A DNA stretch of 45,089 nt from Frankiales bacterium (GCA_025980465.1 JAICXJ010000024.1:1-45089); one strand, 5' to 3'. Positions 1-8,598 are shown, numbered from the stretch's first letter. Translations and numbers: made by a program. The notes: generated by a model not told the origin, from the letters alone.

Positions 1-169
1 AATTAGGCCGTCGCTGTGGATAATCTAGTCCCCGCCGGGACTGGCGAATCCTTCTCGGGCAGATGCCGGCTCCGTGGTCGCGGGTCGGACCGACAGCCCT
101 CCGATTCGGTCGATTCACTGTGCTGTTGGTCGGCGTGCTTCAGGGCAGGAGTGGGTCAAAGCGCGACCT
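1..169. other. Left-edge non-coding stretch downstream of the ECF operon
   Basis: No convincing gene is seen here. The only recognisable word is TGTGGATAA at 15-23, whose complement TTATCCACA is a perfect DnaA-box 9-mer. It stands alone, so no origin is claimed. The stretch lies just past the stop codon of the leftward S-component gene. It may hold that operon's terminator or the spacer to a further gene outside the window, but no stem followed by a T-run is evident. Confidence 0.4.
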
Positions 170-1036
170 TCAGCCGCGTGTAGGGATCGTCGCCGCCCGC
201 CGTTGTCGAGTCGGTTCTCGGCGCCCTGGGTCACCGGCCGGATGTGAGTCGAAGTGCACCGGCGCCGCGAACGACGCCCGCCGCGCAGCGCGGCGGAAGG
301 TGCGAAGCGCGGCCGGACCCACGACCAGGATCGCGACGAAGTTGGTGACCGCCCGGCCGGTGTCCCAGCCCAGCGAGGTGGTCACGTCGAACACCAGGTA
401 GTGATGCAGCTGCGTGGCGAGCGAGGCGCCGGGGGAGTAGGCGATCGAGCTGCCGGGATCGAGCGAGAACGGCCAGAACGACAGGTTGGACATGAAGCCA
501 TAGAAGTAACCGGCGACCGCGCCGTAGATCGCGAGCATCGCGATCTCCCACCGGCCGCGAAGCTGCGGCAGGCAGCCGGCAAACAGTCCGACCCAGGCGC
601 AGCCGAACATCTGGTACGGCAGCCACGGCCCGACCCCGGCGGTGATCAGGGCCGAGCCGAACAGCGTCGTACAGCCGAGCGCGAATCCGAAGCCCGGGCC
701 GAAGACCCGCGCCGCGAGCACCAGCGTGAAAAAGACGAACTCGACCCCGGCGGTGCCGGCACCGAGCGGCCGCAAGGCGGCGCCGACCGCCGACAGCACG
801 CCGAGCATCGCGATCGCCTTCGCGTCGATCCCGCCGCTGGCCAGCTCGGCGAACAGCACTGCGAGGACGAGCAGCAGCAGCACGCCGAACATCAGCGGCG
901 GCGTGTACGAGCTTGCGAAGTGGTCAGGCGCCACCACAAACGGCCAGAAGAACGCGACGAAGCCGATGAAGGTTGCCATCACCACGACGATCGTGGCGCG
1001 GCCCTTCAACTCGATTGCGGCAATCGGGCGGCTCAT
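170..1036 (-). CDS. ECF transporter S component (predicted corrinoid-specific)
   Basis: This is the predicted substrate-binding membrane subunit of an energy-coupling-factor importer, 288 aa. Several hydrophobic segments span roughly residues 10-245: a first helix near residue 15, a pair around 45-85, and further helices to about 245. A charged Arg-rich cytoplasmic tail follows. The start ATG overlaps the stop of the upstream ATPase gene by one base (TGATG), which implies translational coupling. S components diverge in sequence, so cargo cannot be read from the protein alone. The cobalamin riboswitch ahead of the operon makes B12 or a related corrinoid the best guess, as in CbrT-type systems. 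The family call rests on hydrophobicity, size and position next to T and A subunits; the cargo is inferred. Confidence 0.8.
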   Translation of the reverse strand: MSRPIAAIELKGRATIVVVMATFIGFVAFFWPFVVAPDHFASSYTPPLMFGVLLLLVLAVLFAELASGGIDAKAIAMLGVLSAVGAALRPLGAGTAGVEFVFFTLVLAARVFGPGFGFALGCTTLFGSALITAGVGPWLPYQMFGCAWVGLFAGCLPQLRGRWEIAMLAIYGAVAGYFYGFMSNLSFWPFSLDPGSSIAYSPGASLATQLHHYLVFDVTTSLGWDTGRAVTNFVAILVVGPAALRTFRRAARRASFAAPVHFDSHPAGDPGRREPTRQRRAATIPTRG

Positions 1037-2664
1037 CAGCTCGCCTGCCGGTCAAGGGCAGCGGAGACCTGCGCGACGGTGAGGTACTCCAGCGGCGCCA
1101 GAATCTTCGCCACCTGTGGCGCGAATGCCGGTGAGGCCACTATTACGTCGCGGGTCGCCCCGTCGGCGACGATTTCGCCGTCGGCAATCACCACGACCCG
1201 CTCGGCCGCCGCGGCGACGAACTCGACGTCATGAGTCGCGATCACGACGGCATGGCCGCGGTTGGCGAGCTCGTCGATCACCGTGATCAGGGCGTGCTTG
1301 GCGCGGTAGTCCAGGCCACGTGTCGGCTCATCGAGAAGGACGACTCGTGGCTCGGCCCGCAACTGGATCGCGAGCACGAGGGCCAGCCGCTGCCCCTCGG
1401 AAAGGTCACGAGGATGGGTCTCACCGGCGATGCCTGGTGCGAGCCGGTCCAGCAGTTGCCGGGCGGTCGCTCGACCGGCCTGCGACTCCCGGTCGGCCTG
1501 GGCCAGCTCGGCATCGACGGTGTCGAGGTACAGCAGATCGGCCGGCGTCTGTGGCACCAGCCCGACCAACCGTCGCGCTGCGCCCGGCGACAGCTGCTTC
1601 GGGTCGGCCGCTGCTGTCGTGCCGTCCCCGCCGACGTTCACCGAGCCGGCCTGACGGCGACCACTGCCCTGCAGTGCCCACAGCAGCGAGGACTTGCCGG
1701 ATCCATTGCGTCCCATCAGCGCCACGACTTCGCCGGCTCGGATGTCGCACGAGATCCCGCGCACCGCCAGCACCTCGCCGTACCGCACGACGATGCCGCG
1801 CCCGCGCAGCGCGATCTCGCCCGCCGAATCCGGCCGACGCGGCGCGGGTACGTCGGCGAGCGCATCACGCAGGCCGCCGGCACTTCGTCGGGCATCGCGT
1901 ACCGACAACGGCAGCGGCGTCCACTCCATCAGGCGGCCGAGCTCCACCACCGGAGGCGCGACCGATGTGATGGCGAACATGTCGGCCGGTGAGCCGTCGG
2001 CGACCGTTCCGTCGCCCGCGAGGTGAATGACCCGGTCGGCGTACTGCACCACCCGCTCGAGCCGATGCTCGGCGAGGACCACCGTGATGCCGAGGTCATG
2101 CACCAATCGGGTCAGCGCCGCGAGGACCTCCTCGGCCGCGGTGGGATCCAGCGCGGACGTTGGCTCGTCGAGCACCAGGACGCGGGGATGGGCGGTGAGG
2201 ACCGAGCCGATGGCGACCCGCTGCTGCTGACCGCCGGACAGGTCGTGAAGCGGCCGGCGGCGGAGCTCGGCGAGCCCGAGCAGATCAAGGGTCTCCTCGA
2301 CCCGCTTGCGCATCACAGCCGGTGCGATGCCGAGCTGCTCCATCGTGTAGGCCAGCTCGTCCTCGACGATGTCGGTGACGAACCCCGAGAGCGGATCCTG
2401 CCCCACGACACCGACCAGGTCGGCCAGCTCCCGGGGCGGATTCTCGCGGGTACTGCGGCCGTTCACCCGCACCTCGCCGGCGAGCGTTCCGCCGGTGAAG
2501 TGAGGCACCAGACCGTTGATCGCCCCGAGCAGTGTCGACTTCCCGGCGCCGGTGCAGCCGACCACCAGGCACATCTCGCCTTCGTCGATGTGCAGCGTGA
2601 CGTTGCGTAGCACGGGCGCCGGCGCGTCCGGATAGGTCACGGTGACCCGGTCGAATTCGATCAT
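1036..2664 (-). CDS. ECF transporter double ATP-binding protein (fused EcfA-EcfA')
   Basis: A 542-aa cytoplasmic ATPase with two ABC domains in one chain supplies energy to the ECF importer. Domain 1 has Walker A GCTGAGKST, signature LSGGQQQR and Walker B VLVLDEPTSALD. Domain 2, after a linker, has Walker A GRNGSGKSS, a slightly altered signature LSEGQR and Walker B VVLLDEPTRGLD. The start at 2664 (ATG, overlapping the T-component stop as ATGA) begins MIEFDRVTVTYPDAP, a typical ABC N-terminus. The reading frame stays open much further upstream, but that extension lies antisense-like inside the T-component gene and is not needed. Fusion of the two ATPases is common in actinobacterial ECF systems. 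The degenerate second signature suggests the two ATP sites may be unequal. Confidence 0.93.
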   Translation of the reverse strand: MIEFDRVTVTYPDAPAPVLRNVTLHIDEGEMCLVVGCTGAGKSTLLGAINGLVPHFTGGTLAGEVRVNGRSTRENPPRELADLVGVVGQDPLSGFVTDIVEDELAYTMEQLGIAPAVMRKRVEETLDLLGLAELRRRPLHDLSGGQQQRVAIGSVLTAHPRVLVLDEPTSALDPTAAEEVLAALTRLVHDLGITVVLAEHRLERVVQYADRVIHLAGDGTVADGSPADMFAITSVAPPVVELGRLMEWTPLPLSVRDARRSAGGLRDALADVPAPRRPDSAGEIALRGRGIVVRYGEVLAVRGISCDIRAGEVVALMGRNGSGKSSLLWALQGSGRRQAGSVNVGGDGTTAAADPKQLSPGAARRLVGLVPQTPADLLYLDTVDAELAQADRESQAGRATARQLLDRLAPGIAGETHPRDLSEGQRLALVLAIQLRAEPRVVLLDEPTRGLDYRAKHALITVIDELANRGHAVVIATHDVEFVAAAAERVVVIADGEIVADGATRDVIVASPAFAPQVAKILAPLEYLTVAQVSAALDRQAS

Positions 2665-3881
2665 GCTGCTGCGCCGGTGGCGATCCGGCTGCCGACCGCT
2701 GCGAGCGGTTCGGTTGCCGGCGGAGGCGGTGCCGCGACTCCCGCAACCGCGGCCACAACGATCGCGAGTGTCGGCAGCAGTGGCAGTGACGGCCAATGCA
2801 ATGGACTGAACGACGGCGTCAGCGCCGCGACGTGATGGCCGGCGGCGAGCAGCAGGACGGCGGCCGCAACTGCGCCGGAGCCGGCCACGATCCACTCGGG
2901 CAGCTCCCACGGGTCGGGCCGGTATCGCGTCGTCGTCACCCGTCGACTTCCGACCCCGAGGCCGGCGCAACACAGCGACGCTCCCGCGATCAGCGTCGGC
3001 ATCCCGAGCAACCGCGGCGTTGTCGTGTCGAGCAGTCCGTAGACACCGGCAGTCAGGCCGGCCATCCCGGACAGCAGCAGACCAGCGGTGAGCCGGCGGT
3101 TCGCCGATCCAGTGCTCGCGGTGCGTCCGTACCCTCGCGAGTCCATCGCCGCTGCCAGTCGAAGCGAGCGGTCGAAGGCGTCCTCGACGACCGGGACGGC
3201 AATCGTGCGGAATCCGCGAAGGCCCCGTCGATGCCCGGCGCGCAGCCGCCGCGCCCGCCGTACCCTGATGCCGCTCTCGACGAGTTGCGGCGCGACGCTC
3301 ATGCACACGATGACGGCAACGCCGAGTTCGTACAGCGCGCCGGGCAGCACCCGGAGCGCTCGACGCGGGTTGGCGAGGGCGTTCGCGGCACCGATGCAAC
3401 ACAGCAGTACGCCGAGCCGCATCCCGTCGGCGGCGGCGTTCATCGTGGTCTCCAGCGACACCGGTCCGCCCAGCTGTACGTTCGCCGCCCAGTGCGGCAG
3501 TGGGATCTGCGGCAGCCGGAACAGCACGTGATCAGCGCCACCCACAGCGCCGCCGAAGACCGATCGGAACACGACCCTGATCACGATGACCGAGAGCGCG
3601 AGGAACAGGTAGTACTTCAGCGCCCTCGCCCACGGCGCATCCGTACGACGGGCGGTGACGACGTAACCGATGACAGCGAGTGCGATCAGCAGCAGCAGCG
3701 GGTTGTCGGTCTGGCTGATCGCGACGGCGAGGCCAATCGCCCATGCCCACCAGGCAACTGGGTGCAGGGCACGGGCAACCGGGTGCAGGGCACGGGCAAC
3801 CGGGTGCAGGGCACGGGCAACCGGTTGCGCGGCACGGAACGCCGATCGGCCGTCGGCGGCGGCATCACGTTGGAGCAGCAC
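2661..3881 (-). CDS. ECF transporter transmembrane T component
   Basis: A 406-aa integral membrane scaffold protein (EcfT/CbiQ family) couples the S component to the ATPases. Membrane helices are visible around residues 45-75 and 90-110, with more in the middle and C-terminal thirds. The region near residues 225-250 (AAAMDSRGYGR) matches the conserved Ala-Arg-Gly motif of EcfT proteins (family consensus A-x-x-x-R-G) that contacts the ATPases. The start is GTG at 3881, preceded by GAGG five to six bases upstream. The N-terminus carries a heptapeptide VARALHP repeated three times, encoded by a 21-bp tandem repeat just before the first helix. Domain content and the 1-4 base overlaps downstream make this the first gene of the ECF operon. 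Confidence 0.88.
   Translation of the reverse strand: MLLQRDAAADGRSAFRAAQPVARALHPVARALHPVARALHPVAWWAWAIGLAVAISQTDNPLLLLIALAVIGYVVTARRTDAPWARALKYYLFLALSVIVIRVVFRSVFGGAVGGADHVLFRLPQIPLPHWAANVQLGGPVSLETTMNAAADGMRLGVLLCCIGAANALANPRRALRVLPGALYELGVAVIVCMSVAPQLVESGIRVRRARRLRAGHRRGLRGFRTIAVPVVEDAFDRSLRLAAAMDSRGYGRTASTGSANRRLTAGLLLSGMAGLTAGVYGLLDTTTPRLLGMPTLIAGASLCCAGLGVGSRRVTTTRYRPDPWELPEWIVAGSGAVAAAVLLLAAGHHVAALTPSFSPLHWPSLPLLPTLAIVVAAVAGVAAPPPPATEPLAAVGSRIATGAAA
3755..3838. repeat. 21-bp tandem repeat, four units, inside the T-component gene
   Basis: Four consecutive 21-bp units start at 3755, 3776, 3797 and 3818. Units 2 and 3 are identical, unit 1 differs by one base, and unit 4 is degenerate. 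The period is a multiple of three, so copy number can change without breaking the frame. On the minus strand it encodes repeated VARALHP heptads in the N-terminal cytoplasmic segment of the EcfT-like protein. Confidence 0.95.
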
Positions 3882-3915
3882 CCGGTCCTCGCGACCTCGA
3901 CGAGACTCAGCGGAC

Positions 3916-4012
3916 GGTCCTGATCAGGTACTCCGGCTCATCTCGCCGGTGGGCGGGACTCACGGTTGCGGGTCAGCGCCGGGTTCGCACCGGCTTCCCC
4001 TGGGTCAGGACC
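3916..4012 (-). promoter_or_regulatory. Cobalamin (vitamin B12) riboswitch
   Basis: Read on the minus strand, this leader contains the B12-box block GGGGAAGCCGGTGCGAACCC (near 4002-3983), continued by GGCGCTGACCCGCAACCGTGAG. This is the hallmark core of cobalamin riboswitches. A GAGCCGGAGTACC stretch matches the usual 3' conserved element. An 8-bp closing helix is visible: GGTCCTGA at 4012-4005 pairs with TCAGGACC at 3923-3916. The element lies 35 nt ahead of the GTG start of the ECF T component and is absent from the divergent MFS gene's transcript. It therefore most likely represses the ECF importer when cobalamin is plentiful. The class is directly recognisable; exact ends and the regulatory mechanism are inferred. 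Confidence 0.88.
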
Positions 4013-4096
4013 CTGATTCCTGGAGGCTACCGGTCCAGGCCGCTGGGCAGCGCGCGTCAGGGTGTGAACGTCGCCCCGATAGCCAACACTGTCGGT

Positions 4097-5584
4097 GTGA
4101 CGACCACGCCCCAGGTCAGGGGCACCGAGCCGGATCCTCCGAAGCCGCGGGTCGCGGCGCGGGTGGCCCGGGCGGGCAGTCGTCGGCTGGTGAAGGCCTT
4201 CGGCGGGCCGGCGCGGGCGCGGGTGGTGCTGGTCTTCGGCGGCGTCCTGGCGTTGGCGAGTGCCGACACCGCGACAGTGGGCGCCTCCGCCACTCCGCTG
4301 CGCCACGCTCTGCACATCTCGAACGCCGACCTCGGGTTGCTGGTTGCGGTCAACTGCGTCGTCGCAGCGATCGCGAGCGTGCCGTTCGGGGTCTTCGCGG
4401 ATCGACTACGCCGTACCCAGACACTCGGCTGGTCGATCGTGCTCTGGGGCGCCAGCATGGTGTGGAGCGCGACGGTCAGCACGTTCGGCATGCTGATCAT
4501 CACCCGGCTGGCGCTCGGTGTCGCCACCGCGTCGGCGGGGCCGGTCATCGCTTCGATGCTCGGCGACTGGTTCCCGAGCGCCGAGCGGGGGCGGATCTAC
4601 AGCTACGTGCTGACCGGTGAGCTGCTCGGCGGAGGAGTCGGCTTCGCGATCACCGGCGACGTCTCCGCGCTGTCCTGGCGTGCCTCATTCGTGTTACTGG
4701 CGATCCCGGCGTTCTTTCTCGCCCGGCAGGTGTTGCGACTGCCGGAGCCGGTACGCGGTGGGCGGGGCCCGATCCCGCTGGGCGCCAACGAGATTCCCGA
4801 AGCGCCGACGGTCGAGCCCCGCGACGTACCCGCGACCGAGCAGGAGCCGGAGAACGTCGCACATCGGGTCTCGCGGAAAAAGGGCGTCCGGCCCAACACC
4901 GGAGCGATTCTCACGGTCGACCCGCAGCACATGGGGCTGTGGGCGGCGACCCGCTACATCCTGTCGATCCGCACCAACGTGTTCATGATCGTGGCGAGCG
5001 CGTGCGCCTACTTCTACCTCACCGGAGTCCAGACCTTCGGCGCCGAGCTGGTCCATCAGCAGTACGGCATCAGCCAGGCCGTCGCCAACCTGCTGATCCT
5101 GGTGCTCGGTCTCGGGGCTGTCCTCGGGGTTCTCCTCGGCGGCCGCATCGGCGACGGACTGCTACGGCGACACTTCCTCAACGGCCGGGTGTTCGTCGCG
5201 GCGGTCGCGTCGGCCGGAGCGGCCGCGGCATTCGTCCCGGCGTTGCTGACGCATCATGCGATGTCCGCCCTGCCGTACCTCGTCCTCGCAGCGTTCGGCC
5301 TGTCAGCGCAGAACCCTCCGGTCAGTGCGGCCCGGCTCGACATCATGCCGCCGGCATTGTGGGGACGGGCCGAAGGAATCCGGACGTTCCTGCGTACGGC
5401 GGCGCAGGCACTAGCGCCGGTGGCGTTCGGCGCGATGTCGGACACCGTGTTCGGTAACCACCATGACTCACTGCAGCGGACCTTCCTCGTGATGCTGGTG
5501 CCGCTCGGGGTGAGCGCGCTGCTGCTGTTCCGCGCGATGGGCAGCTATCCGAGAGATGTCGCGACGGCCGCCGCGGCTCAGTAG
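4097..5584 (+). CDS. MFS transporter
   Basis: A major facilitator superfamily membrane transporter of about 495 aa; its substrate is not identifiable. The N-terminal half shows a run of helices with the loop 2-3 signature region FGVFADRLRRTQTL (family form G-x-x-x-D-R-x-G-R-R). A long charged central loop (PLGANEIPEAPTVEPRDVPATEQEPENVAHRVSRKKG) separates it from a second set of helices. The start is uncertain: GTG at 4097 (VTTTPQVRG) was chosen because the longer frame back to 3743 would run through the riboswitch. GTG at 4064 is an alternative, and neither has a strong Shine-Dalgarno, so a leaderless transcript is possible. It is divergent from the B12 ECF operon; whether it shares its regulation is unknown. 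Confidence 0.88.
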   Translation: MTTTPQVRGTEPDPPKPRVAARVARAGSRRLVKAFGGPARARVVLVFGGVLALASADTATVGASATPLRHALHISNADLGLLVAVNCVVAAIASVPFGVFADRLRRTQTLGWSIVLWGASMVWSATVSTFGMLIITRLALGVATASAGPVIASMLGDWFPSAERGRIYSYVLTGELLGGGVGFAITGDVSALSWRASFVLLAIPAFFLARQVLRLPEPVRGGRGPIPLGANEIPEAPTVEPRDVPATEQEPENVAHRVSRKKGVRPNTGAILTVDPQHMGLWAATRYILSIRTNVFMIVASACAYFYLTGVQTFGAELVHQQYGISQAVANLLILVLGLGAVLGVLLGGRIGDGLLRRHFLNGRVFVAAVASAGAAAAFVPALLTHHAMSALPYLVLAAFGLSAQNPPVSAARLDIMPPALWGRAEGIRTFLRTAAQALAPVAFGAMSDTVFGNHHDSLQRTFLVMLVPLGVSALLLFRAMGSYPRDVATAAAAQ

Positions 5585-5593
5585 CGTGGCGGC

Positions 5594-5827
5594 ATGTGCC
5601 GAAGCATCAAGACGCTCCGCCCGCCGTACACCGAGGATGCCTCCGCCGAGGACATGCAGGCTGCGGCGCTTCAGTACGTCCGCAAGGTGGCCGGAATGCG
5701 CGCGCCGTCATCGCTCAACCAACCGGCCTTTGATCTCGCCGTGGCCCAGGTGACTGCCGCGACGGAGACCCTGCTCGCCAGCATCGCGGTACGCGGGTCG
5801 TCCGCGGCGGCTCGGGCATCAGGCTAG
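5594..5827 (+). CDS. DUF2277 family protein
   Basis: A 77-aa small protein beginning MCRSIKTLRPPYTEDASAEDMQAAALQYVRKVAGMRAPS. This closely follows the DUF2277 pattern: an M-C-R-x-I-K/R-x-L start, an A-A-L-Q-Y-V-R-K centre, then a second helix. The family is widespread in actinobacteria and has no assigned function; the conserved Cys at residue 2 and the Arg/Lys residues are family hallmarks. It starts nine bases after the MFS stop and is probably cotranscribed with it. Its stop overlaps the stop of the convergent DMT-family gene by four bases. Confidence 0.9.
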   Translation: MCRSIKTLRPPYTEDASAEDMQAAALQYVRKVAGMRAPSSLNQPAFDLAVAQVTAATETLLASIAVRGSSAAARASG

Positions 5828-6759
5828 GGAGTCGCGGCGCCCGGTGTCGTGAGCCGGGCGGTCGACTCGGTGACGTCCGTCTGAGCGGCCCGCACCAGTG
5901 GTGAGGTGTCGAGCAGCGCTATCCCGAGCGTGACCGCGGCCGCGGACAGCGCGACACCGACGGCAGTCCCGGAGCCGAGATCCAGCCGTTCGTGCAGGAC
6001 GACGACCGCCAGTACCGAGGCGACCAACGGCTCACCGATGTCGATGAGGGGGAGCGACACCGACAGCGGCGCGATGCGGAATGCGGTCTGCGCGAGCAGC
6101 AGCCCGGTGATCGCGAAGATCGCCAGCAGATACGGCTGAACGTGAGCGAGGGTCGCCAGCTTCTCGTGCTCGAACTGGTGACCCACGACCTTGGTGAAGA
6201 CCGACAACAGGCCGAAGCAGGCGCTTGCGGCGAGCGCCAGCCCGCTGGCTCGCGCCATCGGCCGGTGCGCGAGTGACTCGGCGAACGCGATGAGGACGAG
6301 CAGAGCGACCGCGCTGACCGCCGTCATCAGGAATAGCGCGGTGGTGGTCATGTGGGTGCGCTCTCCCGACGGAGCACCCACGACGAGAAACGACGTGATT
6401 CCGCCGGCGACGAACAATGTTCCGGTCCACTCCCGGATCCCGAGCCGGCGTCCCGCCCAGTGCGCCGCGAGGGGCAGCGCGAACAGCAGCTCGGTGACGA
6501 TCAGCGGTTGCACCAGCACCACCGGAGCCAGGAAGAGTGCCACGGCCTGCAACCCGTAGCCGCCGACCGAGGTGGCGAAGCCCCAGAGCCACTGGCGGTC
6601 GCGGATCAGCCGCCTCATCAGCGTCGTACTCAGCTCGGACGGCGCCTCGGCGCGGCGAGCGGCGCGCATCTGCTCGACATTGGCCACCGCGAAGCATGCC
6701 GCCGCTCCGAGTGCGCACGGCACCGCGATTGCGACGCCCGTCCCGCTGGCCATCAGCAT
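5824..6759 (-). CDS. DMT-family (EamA-like) membrane transporter
   Basis: A 311-aa polytopic membrane protein with about nine to ten hydrophobic segments in two similar halves. The second half ends in LIDIGEPLVASVLAVVVLHERLDLGSGTAVGVALSAAAVTLGIALL, which resembles the C-terminal EamA motif with the conserved E/G/R pattern before the last helices. This is the drug/metabolite transporter superfamily; cargo is unknown. The N-terminus (MLMASGTGVAIAVPCALGAAACFAVANVEQMRAARR) is a typical first helix. It is divergent from the ETF gene with about 40 bases between starts, so the two promoters are adjacent or overlapping. Confidence 0.82.
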   Translation of the reverse strand: MLMASGTGVAIAVPCALGAAACFAVANVEQMRAARRAEAPSELSTTLMRRLIRDRQWLWGFATSVGGYGLQAVALFLAPVVLVQPLIVTELLFALPLAAHWAGRRLGIREWTGTLFVAGGITSFLVVGAPSGERTHMTTTALFLMTAVSAVALLVLIAFAESLAHRPMARASGLALAASACFGLLSVFTKVVGHQFEHEKLATLAHVQPYLLAIFAITGLLLAQTAFRIAPLSVSLPLIDIGEPLVASVLAVVVLHERLDLGSGTAVGVALSAAAVTLGIALLDTSPLVRAAQTDVTESTARLTTPGAATP

Positions 6760-6798
6760 CGATTTTAGGTTCCATCGCCGTCTCGTAGCCTCGGGCGG

Positions 6799-8580
6799 GT
6801 GCGCGTCGCCGTTCTCGTCAAGCAGGTTCCGAAAGGCGAGGCGCTGGCGCTGGACGCGGCGGGTCGGTTACGGCGCGACGGCGTGGAGCTGGAGCTCAAT
6901 GCATTCTGCCGGCGCGCTATCAGCAAGGGCGTCGAGCTCGCCGCCGGGCACGGCGGCGAATGCATCGTCCTCAGCATGGGTCCGCCGAGCGCGGCCGACG
7001 CGCTTCGAGAGGCGCTGGCCGGTGGCGCAGACCGCGCCATCTTGATCTGCGATCCGGCACTCGCCGGCTCCGACACACTCGCTACGTCACGGGCCTTGGT
7101 GTCCGCGCTGCGGCTCATCGGCGAGGTCGACCTGATCGTCACAGGGCGCAACTCGGTTGACGCCGACACCGGTCAGGTTGGCCCGGAGGTTGCCGAGCTG
7201 CTCGATCTGCCGTTCGCCGGCGGTGTCCGGACCCTCGAGTTGGTCGAGGGCGGGCTGCGGGTGCGTTGCGAGCACGATGACGGTTGGACCGACGCCGAGT
7301 TGTCGTTGCCGGCAGTGATTTCTTGCGCGGAGCGGCTGTGCGAACCAACCAAGGTGAAGCCGCAGATCTGGAGTGAGATCCCGCTCGATGCCGTCGAGCG
7401 GCTCACCGCCGCGGATCTCGGACCGGGTCCTTGGGGCCAGGCCGGTAGCCCCACCACCGTCGGTGCCGTCCGCACGTTTCAGATCGAGCGCACACCCGAA
7501 CGCTGGACCGGGCCAGTTGCTGACCAGGTGAGGAGTGCGGTGTCGCGCCTGATCGCTCGCGACGCGCTCGAGCGCAACCCGGTGCCCACCTCGCTCGGGC
7601 CGCCGGTGCCGGCACGTCGCCCGATCGGCGGCCCGGTGGTCGCGGTGATTGCCGCCCCCGCCCGCAACCTGTTGACCCGTGAGCTGACCGGCACCGCGGC
7701 GAGGCTCGCTGGCGAGATCAGCGGGAGCGTCGTCGTCCTCGACACCGCGGGCATCGACCCGATGACGCTGTCATCGATGGGCGCGGACGAGATCGTGAGC
7801 GTGACCGGTGGAACGACCGAAGCAGCGGTCGCGGCGACGCTCGCCACCTGGTGTGAGCTGCGCTCGCCATGGGCGCTTCTCGCGCCGGCGACGATGTGGG
7901 GCCGCGAGGTCGCCGGCCGGATCGCGGCGCGACTTGGTGCCGGGCTGACCGGCGACGCGATGGACCTCTCGGTCCAGGCCGGTCGGTTGCTCTGCTGGAA
8001 GCCGGCGTTCGCGGGCCGACTGGTGGCGGCGATCCACACCGCGAGTCCGGTGCAGCTCGCAACGGTGCGCGCGGGCGCGCTTGCGGTCCCGCCGGCGCGT
8101 GCACCGTGCGAGGTGTCTCGCAGCGAGATCGTTGCTGTCGACGACGGGCGGATTCGAATCGCTCAGCGTGGCCGCGACGATGACATCGACGTACTTCCCG
8201 GCGCGACGGCGGTAATCGGTGTCGGCCAGGGCGTCGATGCCGACGAGTATCCGCTTCTCGAGCCGCTGCGACTGGTCCTGGGTGCTGAGCTCGCCGCCAC
8301 TCGCAAGGTCACCGACCGTGGCTGGTTGCCGCATGCTCGCCAGCTCGGACTGACCGGGCGGGCGATCGCCCCCCGGCTGTACGTCGCGATAGGAGTGTCG
8401 GGCAAGTTCAACCACATGGTGGGCGTCGGCGGGGCAGGGACCGTCCTCGCGATCAACAACGATCCGAAGGCACCGGTCTTCCAGCAGGCGGACATCGGGA
8501 TCGTCGGCGACTGGCGGGAGGTCGTGCCGCTGCTCGCCACCGCGGTCGACGCGGTCAACGCGGTCAACGCGGCAGAGTAG
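6799..8580 (+). CDS. Electron transfer flavoprotein, fused beta-alpha polypeptide
   Basis: A 593-aa single chain combining both ETF subunits, which carry electrons from acyl-CoA dehydrogenases to ETF-quinone oxidoreductase. Residues about 1-250 are ETF-beta-like: MRVAVLVKQVPKGE start, then GRNSVDADTGQVGPEVAELL and LPAVISCAERLCEPTKVKP. Residues about 275-593 are ETF-alpha-like and end with the FAD-binding block LYVAIGVSGKFNHMVGV, AINNDPKAPVFQQADIGIVGDW. The alpha part lacks no obvious core motif. Start is GTG at 6799, directly after a short spacer. ETF subunits are usually separate genes (etfB/fixA, etfA/fixB); here no stop or frameshift separates them. Likely partners are the acyl-CoA dehydrogenases encoded further right. 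The family call is firm; the electron partner is inferred. Confidence 0.92.
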   Translation: MRVAVLVKQVPKGEALALDAAGRLRRDGVELELNAFCRRAISKGVELAAGHGGECIVLSMGPPSAADALREALAGGADRAILICDPALAGSDTLATSRALVSALRLIGEVDLIVTGRNSVDADTGQVGPEVAELLDLPFAGGVRTLELVEGGLRVRCEHDDGWTDAELSLPAVISCAERLCEPTKVKPQIWSEIPLDAVERLTAADLGPGPWGQAGSPTTVGAVRTFQIERTPERWTGPVADQVRSAVSRLIARDALERNPVPTSLGPPVPARRPIGGPVVAVIAAPARNLLTRELTGTAARLAGEISGSVVVLDTAGIDPMTLSSMGADEIVSVTGGTTEAAVAATLATWCELRSPWALLAPATMWGREVAGRIAARLGAGLTGDAMDLSVQAGRLLCWKPAFAGRLVAAIHTASPVQLATVRAGALAVPPARAPCEVSRSEIVAVDDGRIRIAQRGRDDDIDVLPGATAVIGVGQGVDADEYPLLEPLRLVLGAELAATRKVTDRGWLPHARQLGLTGRAIAPRLYVAIGVSGKFNHMVGVGGAGTVLAINNDPKAPVFQQADIGIVGDWREVVPLLATAVDAVNAVNAAE

Positions 8581-8598
8581 GTGCGGCGCAGTAGCGGG

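Noticed and set aside
15-23. Perfect DnaA box
   Set aside because: It is single, without clustered boxes, an AT-rich region or dnaA/dnaN genes, so no origin is supported.
2665-3402. Upstream extension of the double-ATPase frame to 788 residues
   Set aside because: The extra part lies within the T-component gene on the same strand in another frame and has no ABC homology; ATG 2664 with ATGA coupling is the start.
3743-4063. N-terminal extension of the MFS frame
   Set aside because: It runs antisense through the ECF repeat and the riboswitch and encodes low-complexity sequence without a helix.
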